NCBI GenBank assembly: GCA_023443865.1 | Contig: JAEZST010000018.1 | Location: forward strand, 283,842-347,841 | Origin: Spirochaetota bacterium | GTDB taxonomy: Bacteria; Spirochaetota; Spirochaetia; Treponematales; Treponemataceae | Reading direction: 5' to 3' | Length of the DNA: 64,000 nt | Shown here: piece after piece, positions 33,262-42,565 of the stretch | Numbering within the stretch: position 1 is the first letter of the stretch | Layout of the letters: each line of letters begins with the position of its first letter | Notes under the pieces: model-generated | Told to the model about the DNA's origin: nothing | What the model saw: only the letters and a program-made list of their open reading frames with translations | Database searches by the model: none | Translations under genes and position numbers: made by a program

Positions 33262-34863
33262 ATGAAAATAGCCCGAAACAGGATTCGCTTTCTCTATTAT
33301 TCCGGCAGCCTTTGCCTTGTGTTGGTTCTCCTCGTTTCCTTGGGCGGTTCCTATCTCTATTCCTACGCCGCGCAAACCCGCGATAAAATTCGGCAGTTTT
33401 CGGAGAGTATTCTCGAGACGAATAAGAAATACGTAAAGGACGCCATAGACCTCACCGTACAGGAGATCGATATAGAGCGAGACCGATTGACGGACTCGGA
33501 AAAAGCCCGGCTTGGCAGGGTGTGGGACCGTATCGACGCGGCGCTCGCGAGGGGCGGCGATACCGCCGGTTTCGTGAAACGGGTTAGGGAAGGGAAAATG
33601 GTATCCGATGGCATCGATGCCTTATGCCTGGAACGCGACAGCGGGCGACTGTATAGCCTTACCGACTGGACGGCACTCCCTCGGGGAATCGGCGGCGTTG
33701 ACTCGTTCCGCGACCTGGCGGACCGCTATCGATTGACCATGCTCTCGGAAACGGATCTTTTTCTGGTACTTTTAGGCATCTCCGGGGAGTATATCGAGGC
33801 AGCGGTTCGGGAAAACGTGATATACCGGATTAGGCGCGAACGGCTCGCCGACGACGGCTATATCTGGATACATCAGATAGTCGATTACGACGGGGGCGAG
33901 CGCTACGCCATATGTCTCGTTCATCCCAACCTTCCGGACGAGGAAGGTTCATTCCTTTCGACTGAGACACCCGACATCCGGGGCAATAAACCCTACTTAA
34001 CGGAGTTGGAAGGGGTAAAAAAGGACGGGGAACTCTATTTCGACTATTGGGTCAATAAATTGGATTCGGACGTAATCGCCCATAAACTGAGTTACGCCGC
34101 GCTCTATAAACCCTATGATTGGGTTATCGGGACCGGGGTGTACCTTGACGATCTCGATGCCCTACGGGATCGGGAGGCGAAGGCCCTGGGCCGGACCCAA
34201 CGCGCGTACCTATTTTTATTTTGCGGCCTCGGCGTTTTGGCCCTGGCCCTTTCCCTGGCTCTTATCATGTTCTTCGAGCGCCGTATGGAAGTCTTGATCG
34301 GCGGCCTTCAGGCGGAAGTAACGGATAAGAACCGGCAACTTGAAAACGAGAAAAAAAGAATCGAGGAAATTGCCTATCTCGATCCCCTGACCGGCTTGCT
34401 TAACCGTCGCGCCATGCTGGCGCAAATCGAGCAATCCTCCGCGCGGGTACTCCGCCACGAGGGAACCTTCAGCATCGCGTTGGCCGATATCGATTATTTC
34501 AAGCGCGTGAACGACGAATACGGTCACGTAGCGGGAGACTTGGTGCTTACGGCCCTTTCGTCCGCCCTTAGGTCCCGAATGCGCGAGGAAGACAGTTTGT
34601 CCCGATGGGGCGGCGAGGAATTCCTTTTCTTGCTGCACAACGCCGAAGAAGACGAGGCCGCCGTCGGCATCGAGCGGTTGCGGGAAACCGTGGAAGCGTT
34701 GGGCGTATCGTTTGAGGGCCGCTCTATTCGAATAACCATGTCCTTCGGCGTGGCCTCGTGGACCGACGATATCCGGACCGTAGACGATTTGATCAAGCGC
34801 GCGGATAACCGCCTGTACGAGGCCAAGGAACGCGGCCGAAACCGGGTCGTCGCCCGCCCTTGA
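33262..34863 (+). CDS. Membrane diguanylate cyclase with Cache sensor
   Basis: 533 residues. TM1 (about 10-32), a periplasmic Cache-type sensor (DGYIWIHQIVDYDGG, then YWVNKLDS and KPYDWVIGTGVYLDD, the latter typical of sCache_2), TM2 (about 318-338), coiled coil, and a GGDEF domain. The active site is SRWGGEEF and an inhibitory I-site REED lies exactly five residues before it, so it should make c-di-GMP and be product-inhibited. It is a single gene with its own promoter element. The ligand is not predictable; Cache domains of this kind often bind small carboxylates or amines. Confidence 0.93.
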   Translation: MKIARNRIRFLYYSGSLCLVLVLLVSLGGSYLYSYAAQTRDKIRQFSESILETNKKYVKDAIDLTVQEIDIERDRLTDSEKARLGRVWDRIDAALARGGDTAGFVKRVREGKMVSDGIDALCLERDSGRLYSLTDWTALPRGIGGVDSFRDLADRYRLTMLSETDLFLVLLGISGEYIEAAVRENVIYRIRRERLADDGYIWIHQIVDYDGGERYAICLVHPNLPDEEGSFLSTETPDIRGNKPYLTELEGVKKDGELYFDYWVNKLDSDVIAHKLSYAALYKPYDWVIGTGVYLDDLDALRDREAKALGRTQRAYLFLFCGLGVLALALSLALIMFFERRMEVLIGGLQAEVTDKNRQLENEKKRIEEIAYLDPLTGLLNRRAMLAQIEQSSARVLRHEGTFSIALADIDYFKRVNDEYGHVAGDLVLTALSSALRSRMREEDSLSRWGGEEFLFLLHNAEEDEAAVGIERLRETVEALGVSFEGRSIRITMSFGVASWTDDIRTVDDLIKRADNRLYEAKERGRNRVVARP

Positions 34864-34886
34864 AGCCCCGCAGGCCCGGGGCTTCA
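34861..34886. terminator. Perfect hairpin between convergent genes
   Basis: A 10-bp perfect stem (34861-34870 with 34877-34886), starting in the stop codon of the cyclase gene. No T run follows on either strand, so termination is possible but not typical. Confidence 0.45.
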
Positions 34887-34896
34887 CGCCGCGAGA

Positions 34897-36057
34897 TTAC
34901 AGGCCCGTAAAGTCGCTTGCCGAATAATATCCCGTATCGATAAGCGCAGCCTGCACGTTTGAGGCCGTTACCTCAACGATTTCGCTAATAACGGAAGGCA
35001 CTTCCTTGACGCCGTTGTTGAAGGAGCCGAGCGTCGCGGGCGTTTTGCCCTTGAGAACCTCGATAACGGCGACCGCCGCGTCGCTGGCGAGGGTTCTAAC
35101 GTCCTTGAAGACGGTCATTGATTGGTGCCCGTCCAAAATCGACTGTACCGAATCCTTTTCCGCGTCCTGCCCTGTTATGACGTAGGAAGTGACGGCGACA
35201 TCGCCGTCGAGAGCCTCGATGATGCCCCGGGCGGTATAATCGTTCGGGCCGAGGACGAACGCTTTGCCCTTGAGGTCGCTGCCGACGGCCGCGAGGTTTA
35301 ACTCGCAAAGCATTTTCGCGTCGTTGAAAGACCAGTGGGTGGTAATGCCGTTCACGGTCATCGCGGGCGGGGTGGCTGAATCTATCGGATTCGTGCCGAT
35401 AATATCGCCGATTTGGGTGGTGTTCAGTGTCGCGTTTGCTTCGAGCCCCTCCGCCATGGCGGAATTCGCGATCACGAAAGTCCCGTCCGCGATTTTCGGC
35501 TGCAGTACCGACCATGCTCCGGCGAAGAAGAGAAAGGAGTTGTTGTCGGTTTGCGACCCCGCGTAGAGGTAGAGCGGATTGCCCGTTCCCGTAGCGTGAT
35601 CTATAAGGTATTGGCCCTGCATGCGGCCAACCTCGTCGTTGTCGAAGGTGACGTAATAATCCACGGCATCGGTTTGAGTAATCAAACGTTCGTAGGCGAT
35701 GACCGTTACCCCCGCCGCGTGGGCCGCTTCCGCCGCCGTAGCCGCGTCGGCCGAGGAGACCGGGCATAGCACGAGCACCTTAATTCCCGACTCGACGAGG
35801 TTCGCGACATGCGACGCCTCGGTGACGGAACTATCAGCGCTTCGCAGGATAGTGTGTTCCACGCCCGCCGCGGTAAGGGCCGCGCGGAACCGGGCCTCAT
35901 CGTTGTCCCACCGAAGGTAATCGTTGGGAAAGACGATTCCCACCGACCCAGTGATTTTTTCCGCCGCGGGATCGGTTACGTTGTCGCAGGAAACGATGAA
36001 AGGTACCAGGCCGATCGAGACCGCCGCTAAAGCCGCGAGATAGCGTTTTTTTTTCAT
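34897..36057 (-). CDS. Sugar-binding lipoprotein of ABC transporter type (orphan)
   Basis: 386 residues from ATG 36057 (GGAG upstream). Lipoprotein signal: KKKR, a hydrophobic stretch and lipobox IVSC at about residue 25. The rest is a type I periplasmic binding protein of the xylose/ribose class (PBP type 1): GSVGIVFPNDYLRWDND at the beginning, YVTFDNDEVGRMQGQYL in the hinge region, VLGPNDYTARGIIEAL and TGQDAEKDSVQSI. It most resembles ChvE/XylF-like binding proteins for pentoses or hexoses by recall. No ATPase or permease gene is adjacent, so it either works with a transporter elsewhere or acts as a sensor ligand carrier, as ChvE does. Confidence 0.88.
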   Translation of the reverse strand: MKKKRYLAALAAVSIGLVPFIVSCDNVTDPAAEKITGSVGIVFPNDYLRWDNDEARFRAALTAAGVEHTILRSADSSVTEASHVANLVESGIKVLVLCPVSSADAATAAEAAHAAGVTVIAYERLITQTDAVDYYVTFDNDEVGRMQGQYLIDHATGTGNPLYLYAGSQTDNNSFLFFAGAWSVLQPKIADGTFVIANSAMAEGLEANATLNTTQIGDIIGTNPIDSATPPAMTVNGITTHWSFNDAKMLCELNLAAVGSDLKGKAFVLGPNDYTARGIIEALDGDVAVTSYVITGQDAEKDSVQSILDGHQSMTVFKDVRTLASDAAVAVIEVLKGKTPATLGSFNNGVKEVPSVISEIVEVTASNVQAALIDTGYYSASDFTGL

Positions 36058-36131
36058 GATTCGCTCCATTGATCATGGTAGATCCGTCACAACGGTTTGG
36101 TGTTTGTTTTCGGATATGGTTGCTTGCGATA

Positions 36132-36137
36132 ATTATA
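36132..36137 (-). promoter_or_regulatory. TATAAT -10 element for the sugar-binding lipoprotein
   Basis: Perfect TATAAT on the minus strand 75 bp before the start codon, but without a recognisable -35, which would fit an activator-dependent promoter. 36138-36300 contains nothing else that I can support. Confidence 0.5.
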
Positions 36138-36300
36138 CACCCACTCCGAGTTCCCGGCTCTTTCTTTTTTCTCCCCCCCGTGGCCCTCTCTGGCGGGCGG
36201 CTCCCGCGATGGCGCACCTACCGCCGTGGCGCCTTCTGCCTCGGTCTTTCGTCCCTTCTCATTATGTTCCTTCATCACCCATTGCTGTACAAGTTCAGCC

Positions 36301-36328
36301 TTGGTATGCTAAAATTGTCTCCTATATT
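36301..36328 (+). promoter_or_regulatory. Promoter of glyS
   Basis: TTGGTA (36301-36306), 16-bp spacer, TATATT (36323-36328). It gives a leader of about 35 nt containing AAAGGAG before the start codon. No T-box features are present. Confidence 0.6.
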
Positions 36329-36369
36329 ATGTCCCTCGCTGCCAGCGGGGGCGAAAGGAGCTTCTTTAG

Positions 36370-37725
36370 ATGGACGATCATGCGGTTTCCATGGAAAAAA
36401 TTGTGAGCCTGGCCAAGCGGCGCGGGTTCGTGTTTCAGTCTTCCGAGATTTACGGCGGCCAGAACGGCGCCTGGGACTACGGCCCCCTCGGAATCGAGCT
36501 CAAGAACAACATTCAGAAGGCCTGGTGGAAGGAGATGACCCAGCTCCACGATAATATCGTGGGCCTCGACGCGGCGATCCTGATGCACCCTCGCGTTTGG
36601 GAGGCTTCCGGCCACGTGGCGAACTTCTCCGACCCGCTCGTTGACTGCAAGGACTGCAAGAGCCGGTTCCGGGCCGACGACGATACGCAGATCTCCCCCG
36701 AGGCCGTGGCGGCGCGGAAGTGCCCTAAGTGCGGCGGCCCCCTGACCGAGCCCCGGTCCTTCAACCTGATGTTCAAGACGAGCATCGGCCCCGCGGAAGA
36801 CACCTCGAGCGTGATTTACCTCCGCCCCGAGACCGCCCAGGGCATCTACGTGAACTACAAGAATATCGCCCAGTCGAACCGCCTGAAGATTCCCTTCGGG
36901 ATCGCCCAGGTCGGCAAGGCCTTCCGCAACGAGATCGTGACCAAGAACTTCATTTTCCGCACCTGCGAGTTCGAGCAGATGGAGATGCAGTATTTCGTGA
37001 AGCCCGGCGACGACGTTACGACGTTCGAAAGCTGGCGCGAGCAGCGCATGGCCTATTACGCGAAGCTCGGGATCCGGCCGGAGAAGCTCCGCTGGCACCA
37101 CCACGAGAAGCTCGCGCACTACGCGAAGGACGCCTACGACATCGAGTTCGAGTTCCCCATGGGCTTCCAGGAGCTTGAGGGAATCCACAACCGGACCGAT
37201 TTCGACCTGACCCAGCACACGAAGTATTCCGGTAAGGACCTTCAATATATCGACCAGGACAACGGCAACGAGCGCTACATTCCCTATATCATCGAGACGA
37301 GCGCGGGGCTCACCCGCAACGTGCTCATGTTCCTTTGCGACGCCTACGAGGAAGAGAAGGTAGCCGACAAGGGCAACGACGACGACTGGCGGACCGTGCT
37401 CAGGTTCCACCCGAAGATCGCCCCGGTGACCGTGGCGGTTCTGCCCCTCATGAAGAAGGACGGCCTTGCCGAGCTCGCCCAGGAAATCCGGAACGAGCTG
37501 AAGGAAGACTTCATGACCGATTACGACCAGTCCGGCGCCATCGGCAAGCGGTACCGCCGCCAGGACGAGATCGGAACCCCCTTCTGCGTGACCGTGGACT
37601 ACGACTCCAAGGAAGACGGCACGGTTACCCTGCGCTTCCGCGACTCCATGGAGCAGATCCGCATCCCGAGAACCGAGTTGGCCGCGAAGATCCGCGAAGA
37701 AATCAAGAACTACAAACGGGTTTAA
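36370..37725 (+). CDS. glyS: Glycyl-tRNA synthetase (single-chain, dimeric type)
   Basis: 451-residue class II synthetase of the eukaryote/archaea/Gram-positive alpha2 type, not the tetrameric glyQ/glyS type. Visible elements: GFVFQSSEIYGG and GAWDYGPLG at the N-terminus, a possible zinc pair CKDCK and KCPKCGG, motif 2 at FRNEIVTKNFIFRTCEFEQ (in part), motif 3 in SAGLTRNVL, and an anticodon-binding domain with APVTVAVLPL. AAGGAG lies 8 bases before ATG. The ROK regulator follows after 25 bp, so read-through is likely. Codon use is more strongly biased than neighbours, with almost only G/C-ending codons, as expected for high expression. Confidence 0.96.
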   Translation: MDDHAVSMEKIVSLAKRRGFVFQSSEIYGGQNGAWDYGPLGIELKNNIQKAWWKEMTQLHDNIVGLDAAILMHPRVWEASGHVANFSDPLVDCKDCKSRFRADDDTQISPEAVAARKCPKCGGPLTEPRSFNLMFKTSIGPAEDTSSVIYLRPETAQGIYVNYKNIAQSNRLKIPFGIAQVGKAFRNEIVTKNFIFRTCEFEQMEMQYFVKPGDDVTTFESWREQRMAYYAKLGIRPEKLRWHHHEKLAHYAKDAYDIEFEFPMGFQELEGIHNRTDFDLTQHTKYSGKDLQYIDQDNGNERYIPYIIETSAGLTRNVLMFLCDAYEEEKVADKGNDDDWRTVLRFHPKIAPVTVAVLPLMKKDGLAELAQEIRNELKEDFMTDYDQSGAIGKRYRRQDEIGTPFCVTVDYDSKEDGTVTLRFRDSMEQIRIPRTELAAKIREEIKNYKRV

Positions 37726-37750
37726 GGCTCAAGCGGGGGGTAAAAAGGAT

Positions 37751-38920
37751 ATGGCCGATTCTAATCGATTGCACAGCATAAATACCTCCCGCATTATCCG
37801 GGCGATCTGGCTTAATCCCGGCATAAGCCGGATCAAGGTCGCGGAGATTCTCGACCTTGACCGCTCGACGGTCACGAAGATCATGCAGGGAATACTCGAC
37901 CGGGGAATCGTGGTGACCGCCGGCAAGAACCGCCAGCAAAGCGGGGTAGGGCGGCGCCAGATCAACCTCGAGATAAACCCGGATCTCGGGGTCGTCTTGG
38001 GCCTGGAGATACAGGACGCCCGGTTCATGGCGGTGATCGCCACCGTTTCGGGCGAGGTATTGCATACCTTCGACGGCATAGGGAAGGTGAGCCGCGAGGG
38101 GCTCGTTTCCCACGCGGTCTCGCTGATCGAGCGCGCGCGCGAGTACGTCGCCGGAACGGGGAAAACCCTTTTGGGCGTGGGGATAGGCCTGCCGGGCATC
38201 GTCGATCCCTACTCAGGCCTTTTGATCCGCTCCAATTCCTTGGGCGTGTGCGAACCCTACGCGGTGCGCGACGAGGTTTCGAAGCGCTCGGGCGAGTACG
38301 TGTTTATCGAGAACGACGCGAATTGCTGCTGCTGGGCCGAGCTCGCCTTCCGCAAAACGGCCCGGGCGCGCAACTTTATCGCCGTGCTCGGCGAGTTTCG
38401 CGACCTGGTTTCCGGCTCAACGGCGCCCCACGGCATAGCCGTCGGCCTCGGGCTTACCGTCCGGGAGCGGGTGCTGCACGGCGACCACTTTACCGCCGGC
38501 GAGTTTCGCGCGGTGGGCGCGACCCCCGAGTCGGGCCAGTTCAGCATTCCCTATTCCCGGTTTCGCGAATTGCCCGACAATCGGGCCCTGTTGCGCGAGG
38601 TGTACGCGGAGCTCTGCGATAACCTCGCGCTCCTGATGAACACGGTGGATTTTACCAAGATAGTATTTACCGGCGACCTGCCCGCCAACCGCGAGAACCT
38701 CGAGGAGGCCATGCGCCGTTCCATCGCGGGGAATTGGGTATACGACCTGGAGCGCGAGATCGAGATAGAATTCTCGGAGTACGGTACCCGCTCCGTTTCT
38801 ATGGGCGCCGCCGGGCTTTTCGTGGAAAAGCTCTTTTCGGTGCCCGACATCGCCGACCGGTTCCAGGAACTGGTGGGTTTCGACCTGTACGAGCATATAA
38901 TCGCGGCTAAGGGACTCTAA
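37751..38920 (+). CDS. ROK-family transcriptional regulator
   Basis: 389 residues. Winged-helix DNA-binding region at about 8-70 (SRIKVAEILDLDRSTVTKI is the HTH), followed by a ROK sugar-kinase-like fold (GVGIGLPGIVDP, FIENDANCCCWAE, IAVGLGL). The zinc site CxCGxxGC of classical ROK proteins is missing; at its place the sequence reads FRAVGATPESG. This suggests a repressor that senses a sugar or sugar phosphate rather than a kinase. It lies between glyS and the aldo/keto reductase, with 3 bp to the latter. Its targets might include the divergent sugar-binding lipoprotein gene beyond glyS; this is speculation. Confidence 0.9.
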   Translation: MADSNRLHSINTSRIIRAIWLNPGISRIKVAEILDLDRSTVTKIMQGILDRGIVVTAGKNRQQSGVGRRQINLEINPDLGVVLGLEIQDARFMAVIATVSGEVLHTFDGIGKVSREGLVSHAVSLIERAREYVAGTGKTLLGVGIGLPGIVDPYSGLLIRSNSLGVCEPYAVRDEVSKRSGEYVFIENDANCCCWAELAFRKTARARNFIAVLGEFRDLVSGSTAPHGIAVGLGLTVRERVLHGDHFTAGEFRAVGATPESGQFSIPYSRFRELPDNRALLREVYAELCDNLALLMNTVDFTKIVFTGDLPANRENLEEAMRRSIAGNWVYDLEREIEIEFSEYGTRSVSMGAAGLFVEKLFSVPDIADRFQELVGFDLYEHIIAAKGL

Positions 38921-38923
38921 CGA

Positions 38924-39949
38924 ATGGAATACGTACGCCTCGGCTCCACCGGACTGATGGTTTCGCGCACCGCCTTCGGGGCGCTGCCCATCCAGCGCGT
39001 AAGCGATTTCGACGCAGCGGGGGGCATTCTGCGGGCCGCCTACGACGGCGGCGTCAATTTTTTCGACACCGCCCGCATGTATTCCGACAGCGAGGAAAAA
39101 CTGGGCCTCGCGTTTTCCGAATTCCGGAAGGACGTAATAATCGCCACCAAGACGGGGGCCCGCACCGCCGGCGACCTGAGGGACCAGCTGGAAACGAGCC
39201 TCCGCAACCTGCAAACCGACTATATCGACCTGTATCAATTGCATAACCCGATCTTCGTGCCCGTTCCCGGCGGCGAAGACGGCCTTTACGACGCCCTTTT
39301 GGAGGCGAAGGCGGCGGGGAAGATCCGCCATATCGGGATAACCAACCACTCCCGCGCCTTAGCGGCCGAGGCCCTGCGGTCGGGACTGTACGAGACGATT
39401 CAGTTTCCCCTTTCCTATCTTTCCGGTCCGGAGGACGAAGCCCTCGCCGAAGAGTGCGAAAGCGCCGGGGTAGGCTTTATCGCCATGAAAGCCCTTTCGG
39501 GCGGCCTCATTACGAACGCGCGCGCGGCCTTTGCCTGGCTTCGCCGGTTCGAGGGCGCGGTGCCCATATGGGGCATTCAGAGGCTTTCGGAACTGGAAGA
39601 GCTGCTTGCCCTGGAATCGGAGTCGCCCGCGCTTGACGAGCCGCTCAGGCAGGTAATCGAAAAGGACCGCGCCGAGCTGGCGGGATCGTTCTGCCGGGGC
39701 TGCGGGTACTGCCTGCCGTGCCCCGCGGGAATTCCCATACATAACGCGAACCGGATGCACGAGCTCCTGCGCCGCTCACCCCCCGCCCAGTGGCTCACCG
39801 ACGAATGGGCGCTCCTCATGGCGCGGATCGACGACTGCACGAAATGCGGCGCCTGCGGCAAACGCTGTCCCTACGGCCTCAAGCCCTGGGAAACGCTCCC
39901 GGCCCATTACGAAGACTGGAAGGCGTTCCGCGCTACTCTATCTTCTTGA
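38924..39949 (+). CDS. Aldo/keto reductase with C-terminal 4Fe-4S ferredoxin domain
   Basis: 341 residues. The AKR catalytic tetrad is visible: Asp and Tyr in FFDTARMYSDSE, Lys in IIATKTGAR, His in LYQLHNP. After residue about 245 two cysteine clusters follow, CRGCGYCLPCPAGI and CTKCGACGKRCPYGL, each like a [4Fe-4S] ferredoxin site. This architecture defines the AKR/ferredoxin-fusion group (COG1453), whose substrates are largely unknown; electron exchange between NAD(P)H chemistry and the clusters is inference. It is probably cotranscribed with the ROK gene (3-bp gap). Its end overlaps the convergent carbonic anhydrase gene by 17 bp. Confidence 0.93.
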   Translation: MEYVRLGSTGLMVSRTAFGALPIQRVSDFDAAGGILRAAYDGGVNFFDTARMYSDSEEKLGLAFSEFRKDVIIATKTGARTAGDLRDQLETSLRNLQTDYIDLYQLHNPIFVPVPGGEDGLYDALLEAKAAGKIRHIGITNHSRALAAEALRSGLYETIQFPLSYLSGPEDEALAEECESAGVGFIAMKALSGGLITNARAAFAWLRRFEGAVPIWGIQRLSELEELLALESESPALDEPLRQVIEKDRAELAGSFCRGCGYCLPCPAGIPIHNANRMHELLRRSPPAQWLTDEWALLMARIDDCTKCGACGKRCPYGLKPWETLPAHYEDWKAFRATLSS

Positions 39950-40559
39950 ATTCGCGCGTTTCCTTGTCGTAATTGAAAATCTCGCCCGTCTCGATGATGT
40001 AATACCATCCGAGTATATTGAGCTTCCCGGCCCGGTACCGCTCCTTGATATAGGGATAGGTGACGAGGTGGTTCATTTGCTCAACGATATTGAGCTGTTC
40101 GGTTTGCCATTCGCGCTCCGCTGGATCGGTTACCCCGTCGGAGACGATCTTGTCCTTGACCCGGCGCGCCAGCTCCAGCCATTTTTTCGTGTGCGGAATG
40201 TCCGCGCCCTGGTTACCCTCGAGCCACAGGGCGTTGCATCCCCCGCAGTTCGAATGCCCGCAGACGACGATGTTTTCCACGTTGAGGGCCTTTACGGCGT
40301 ACTCGATCGCCGATGTGGTGGCGAGGAATTCTTCCGACTCGCGGTACCAGGGCACGAGGTTCGCGATATTGCGCACCACGAACAGCTCCCCGGGGAGGGT
40401 CTTCGTGATCAGGTTCGGCACGATGCGCGAGTCGGAACAGCCGATGAAGAGGGTATGCGGGTTCTGTCCCCGGCCTATTTTCTCGAATAGTTCCCGGTGG
40501 TCGTGATAGTCGGTGGCGTTAAACGCCTTGACCCCGTCGAAAAGATAGTCCCTCGTCAT
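39933..40559 (-). CDS. can: Beta-class carbonic anhydrase
   Basis: 208 residues; interconverts CO2 and bicarbonate. The zinc ligands are in CSDSR (Cys, with the Asp-Arg dyad) and HSNCGGC (His and Cys), the standard beta-class set. VVRNIANLVPWY and SAIEYAVKAL are also characteristic. Starts 5 bp after the stop of nadE, with GGGAG upstream of ATG, so the two genes form an operon. Bicarbonate supply is a general need; a specific link to NAD synthesis is not implied. Confidence 0.95.
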   Translation of the reverse strand: MTRDYLFDGVKAFNATDYHDHRELFEKIGRGQNPHTLFIGCSDSRIVPNLITKTLPGELFVVRNIANLVPWYRESEEFLATTSAIEYAVKALNVENIVVCGHSNCGGCNALWLEGNQGADIPHTKKWLELARRVKDKIVSDGVTDPAEREWQTEQLNIVEQMNHLVTYPYIKERYRAGKLNILGWYYIIETGEIFNYDKETREFKKIE

Positions 40560-40564
40560 ATCCG

Positions 40565-42565
40565 CTACTCCCGCTCAAGTTCTTCGATTTCCGCGAGCCA
40601 GAGGGCGGCGGAAGCGTCGCTCGGCATGCGCCAGTCGCTCCGGGGCGACAGGGTAACGCTGCCCACCTTCGGACCGTCGGGCAGGCACGACCTTTTGAAT
40701 TGCTGGGAAAAAAAACGCCGGTAAAAAACCTTCATCCAGCGGAGAATCTCGCTCCGGCCGTAGTCCGGCTCGAATGCGGCGACGGCCAGGGAAAGGATTT
40801 TCCGGGGCGAGAAGCCCCATCGCGCCAGGTAATAGAGGAAGAAATCGTGCAGTTCGTAGGGCCCCACGATATGCTCTGTTTTTTGCGCGATTTCCCCGTC
40901 CTTCGGCGGCAAGAGTTCCGGGCTCACCGGCGTATCGAGGATGGACCGCAGGATTTTCGAGAATCGCGCCTGTCCGGCGGCGCTCTCCGCGCCTTCGCCG
41001 ATGAACGATGCGGGGTGCTCGGCGCAATAGCCCACCAGGTGGCGCACCAGGGTTTTCGGGATCGAGGCGTTCACGGCGTACATGGACATGTGGTCGCCGT
41101 TGTAGGTCGCCCAGCCCAGGGCGAGTTCCGAAAGGTCTCCTGTGCCGATCACGAGGCCGCCGGTTTGGTTCGCCTTGTCCATCAGTATTTGGGTCCGCTC
41201 CCGCGCCTGGGAGTTCTCGTACGCGATGTCGTAGGTTTCGCCGTCATGGCCGATGTCGGCGAAGTGCTGTTTCACCGCCTTGTGGATGCGGATCTCTTCC
41301 GTGGACGTGCCGAGCGCGGCGGCAAGCGCGAGGGCGTTGCCCCGGGTGCGCTTGGTGGTTCCGAAACCCGGCATGGTGACGGCGAGGATTCCCGCGCGGT
41401 CAAGGCCGAGCAGCTGAAAGGCTCGAACGGTAACGAGGAGGGCGAGCGTCGAGTCCAGGCCCCCCGATAGGCCGAGCACGGCGGAAGCGGATCGGGTATG
41501 GGCAAGGCGTTTGGCGAGCCCGGCGGTTTGGAGGGCGAAGATTTCCTCGCACCTCCGCGCGAGATCGATCCGGTCGGCGGGAACGAAGGGGTGCCTTGGT
41601 ATGATCCGGCAGGGCGTTTGGTCGCGGGCCTTCAGCGCGCAGGGTATCCTGCGGTAGGAACCCTCGTTTCGGAAGGTATTGACCCGGCGGCGTTCCTGAA
41701 GGAGTCGGTCCGCGTCCACGTCGGCGATCAGGAGCCCGCCGGCGAACAGGGCCGATTCCGCGAGGAGGCTCCCGTTTTCGGCGATCAGGTTATGGGCGGC
41801 GAATACCATATCGGTGGTGGATTCCCCGGTCCCGGCGTCTGCGTATACGTAGCCGCACATGCCCCGGCCCGATTGCCCCAGCACCAGGGAGCGGCGGTAT
41901 TCGGCCTTGCCGATCACCTCGTTGCTCGCGGAAAGGTTCGCGACGATCACGGCCCCGGCCTGAACGTGACGGGACGAGGGGGGAATGGGCACCCAGAGGT
42001 CCTCGCAGATCTCCACGGCGAAGGCAAGGTCCGGCTCGATTTCGTCGACGAAGAGAAGATCGGTTCCGAAGGGTACCGGATCGGCGCCGAGAAGCCCCGC
42101 CGGAATTTCGGGGTTAAAGCGGTCGCTCGGGAAACTCGACGGCGCCGCGCGGTCCTGATAGCCCGGCGCCGCGGTAAAGTGCCGTATTTCGTAAAACTCG
42201 CCGTAGTTCGGGATATGCGTTTTCGGGACCACCCCGCGAATCTTTCCCCCCGAGATAACGGCGGCGCAGTTATAGCGGGCGTTGCCCAGGTTCAGGGGAA
42301 AGCCGACCGTAAGGGTCAGCTCCAATTCCGCGGTCTTGGCCGCGATGCGTCGAAGGGCGGAAATCGCGGCGTCGCCGAGGGTTTCCTGGGAGAAAAGATC
42401 GCCGCAGGTATACCCCGTTACGGAGAGTTCGGGAAAAACGACGAGGGATACGCCGCGCGCGGCGGCCTCTTCGGCGAGGGCGATTATTTCGGCGGCGTTG
42501 GCCGTACAGTCCGCGACCGTGCAGGTCGGGGTCGCGGCGGCGACTCTCAAAAACCCGTGCATCAT
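40565..42565 (-). CDS. nadE: Glutamine-dependent NAD+ synthetase
   Basis: 666 residues. The N-terminal nitrilase-like glutaminase has the Glu-Lys-Cys triad: VVFPELSVTGY, VVPKTHIPNY, VEICEDLW. The C-terminal synthetase has the P-loop LSGGLDST and the ATP/NaAD region (GTGDLSELALGWATYNGDH, in part). It turns deamido-NAD into NAD using glutamine-derived ammonia. ATG 42565 is followed by a second ATG at 42562; neither has a convincing Shine-Dalgarno. The -10 TACAAT lies 7 bases before, implying a leaderless or nearly leaderless mRNA. It shares a 50-bp region with the divergent tyrS. Confidence 0.95.
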   Translation of the reverse strand: MMHGFLRVAAATPTCTVADCTANAAEIIALAEEAAARGVSLVVFPELSVTGYTCGDLFSQETLGDAAISALRRIAAKTAELELTLTVGFPLNLGNARYNCAAVISGGKIRGVVPKTHIPNYGEFYEIRHFTAAPGYQDRAAPSSFPSDRFNPEIPAGLLGADPVPFGTDLLFVDEIEPDLAFAVEICEDLWVPIPPSSRHVQAGAVIVANLSASNEVIGKAEYRRSLVLGQSGRGMCGYVYADAGTGESTTDMVFAAHNLIAENGSLLAESALFAGGLLIADVDADRLLQERRRVNTFRNEGSYRRIPCALKARDQTPCRIIPRHPFVPADRIDLARRCEEIFALQTAGLAKRLAHTRSASAVLGLSGGLDSTLALLVTVRAFQLLGLDRAGILAVTMPGFGTTKRTRGNALALAAALGTSTEEIRIHKAVKQHFADIGHDGETYDIAYENSQARERTQILMDKANQTGGLVIGTGDLSELALGWATYNGDHMSMYAVNASIPKTLVRHLVGYCAEHPASFIGEGAESAAGQARFSKILRSILDTPVSPELLPPKDGEIAQKTEHIVGPYELHDFFLYYLARWGFSPRKILSLAVAAFEPDYGRSEILRWMKVFYRRFFSQQFKRSCLPDGPKVGSVTLSPRSDWRMPSDASAALWLAEIEELERE

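Noticed and set aside
36138..36369. T-box or other riboswitch before glyS
   Set aside because: No specifier loop, T-box sequence or antiterminator/terminator pair can be seen.
36322..37410. Minus-strand open frame of 362 codons opposite glyS
   Set aside because: Shadow of strongly biased glyS codons; no start signal or domain.
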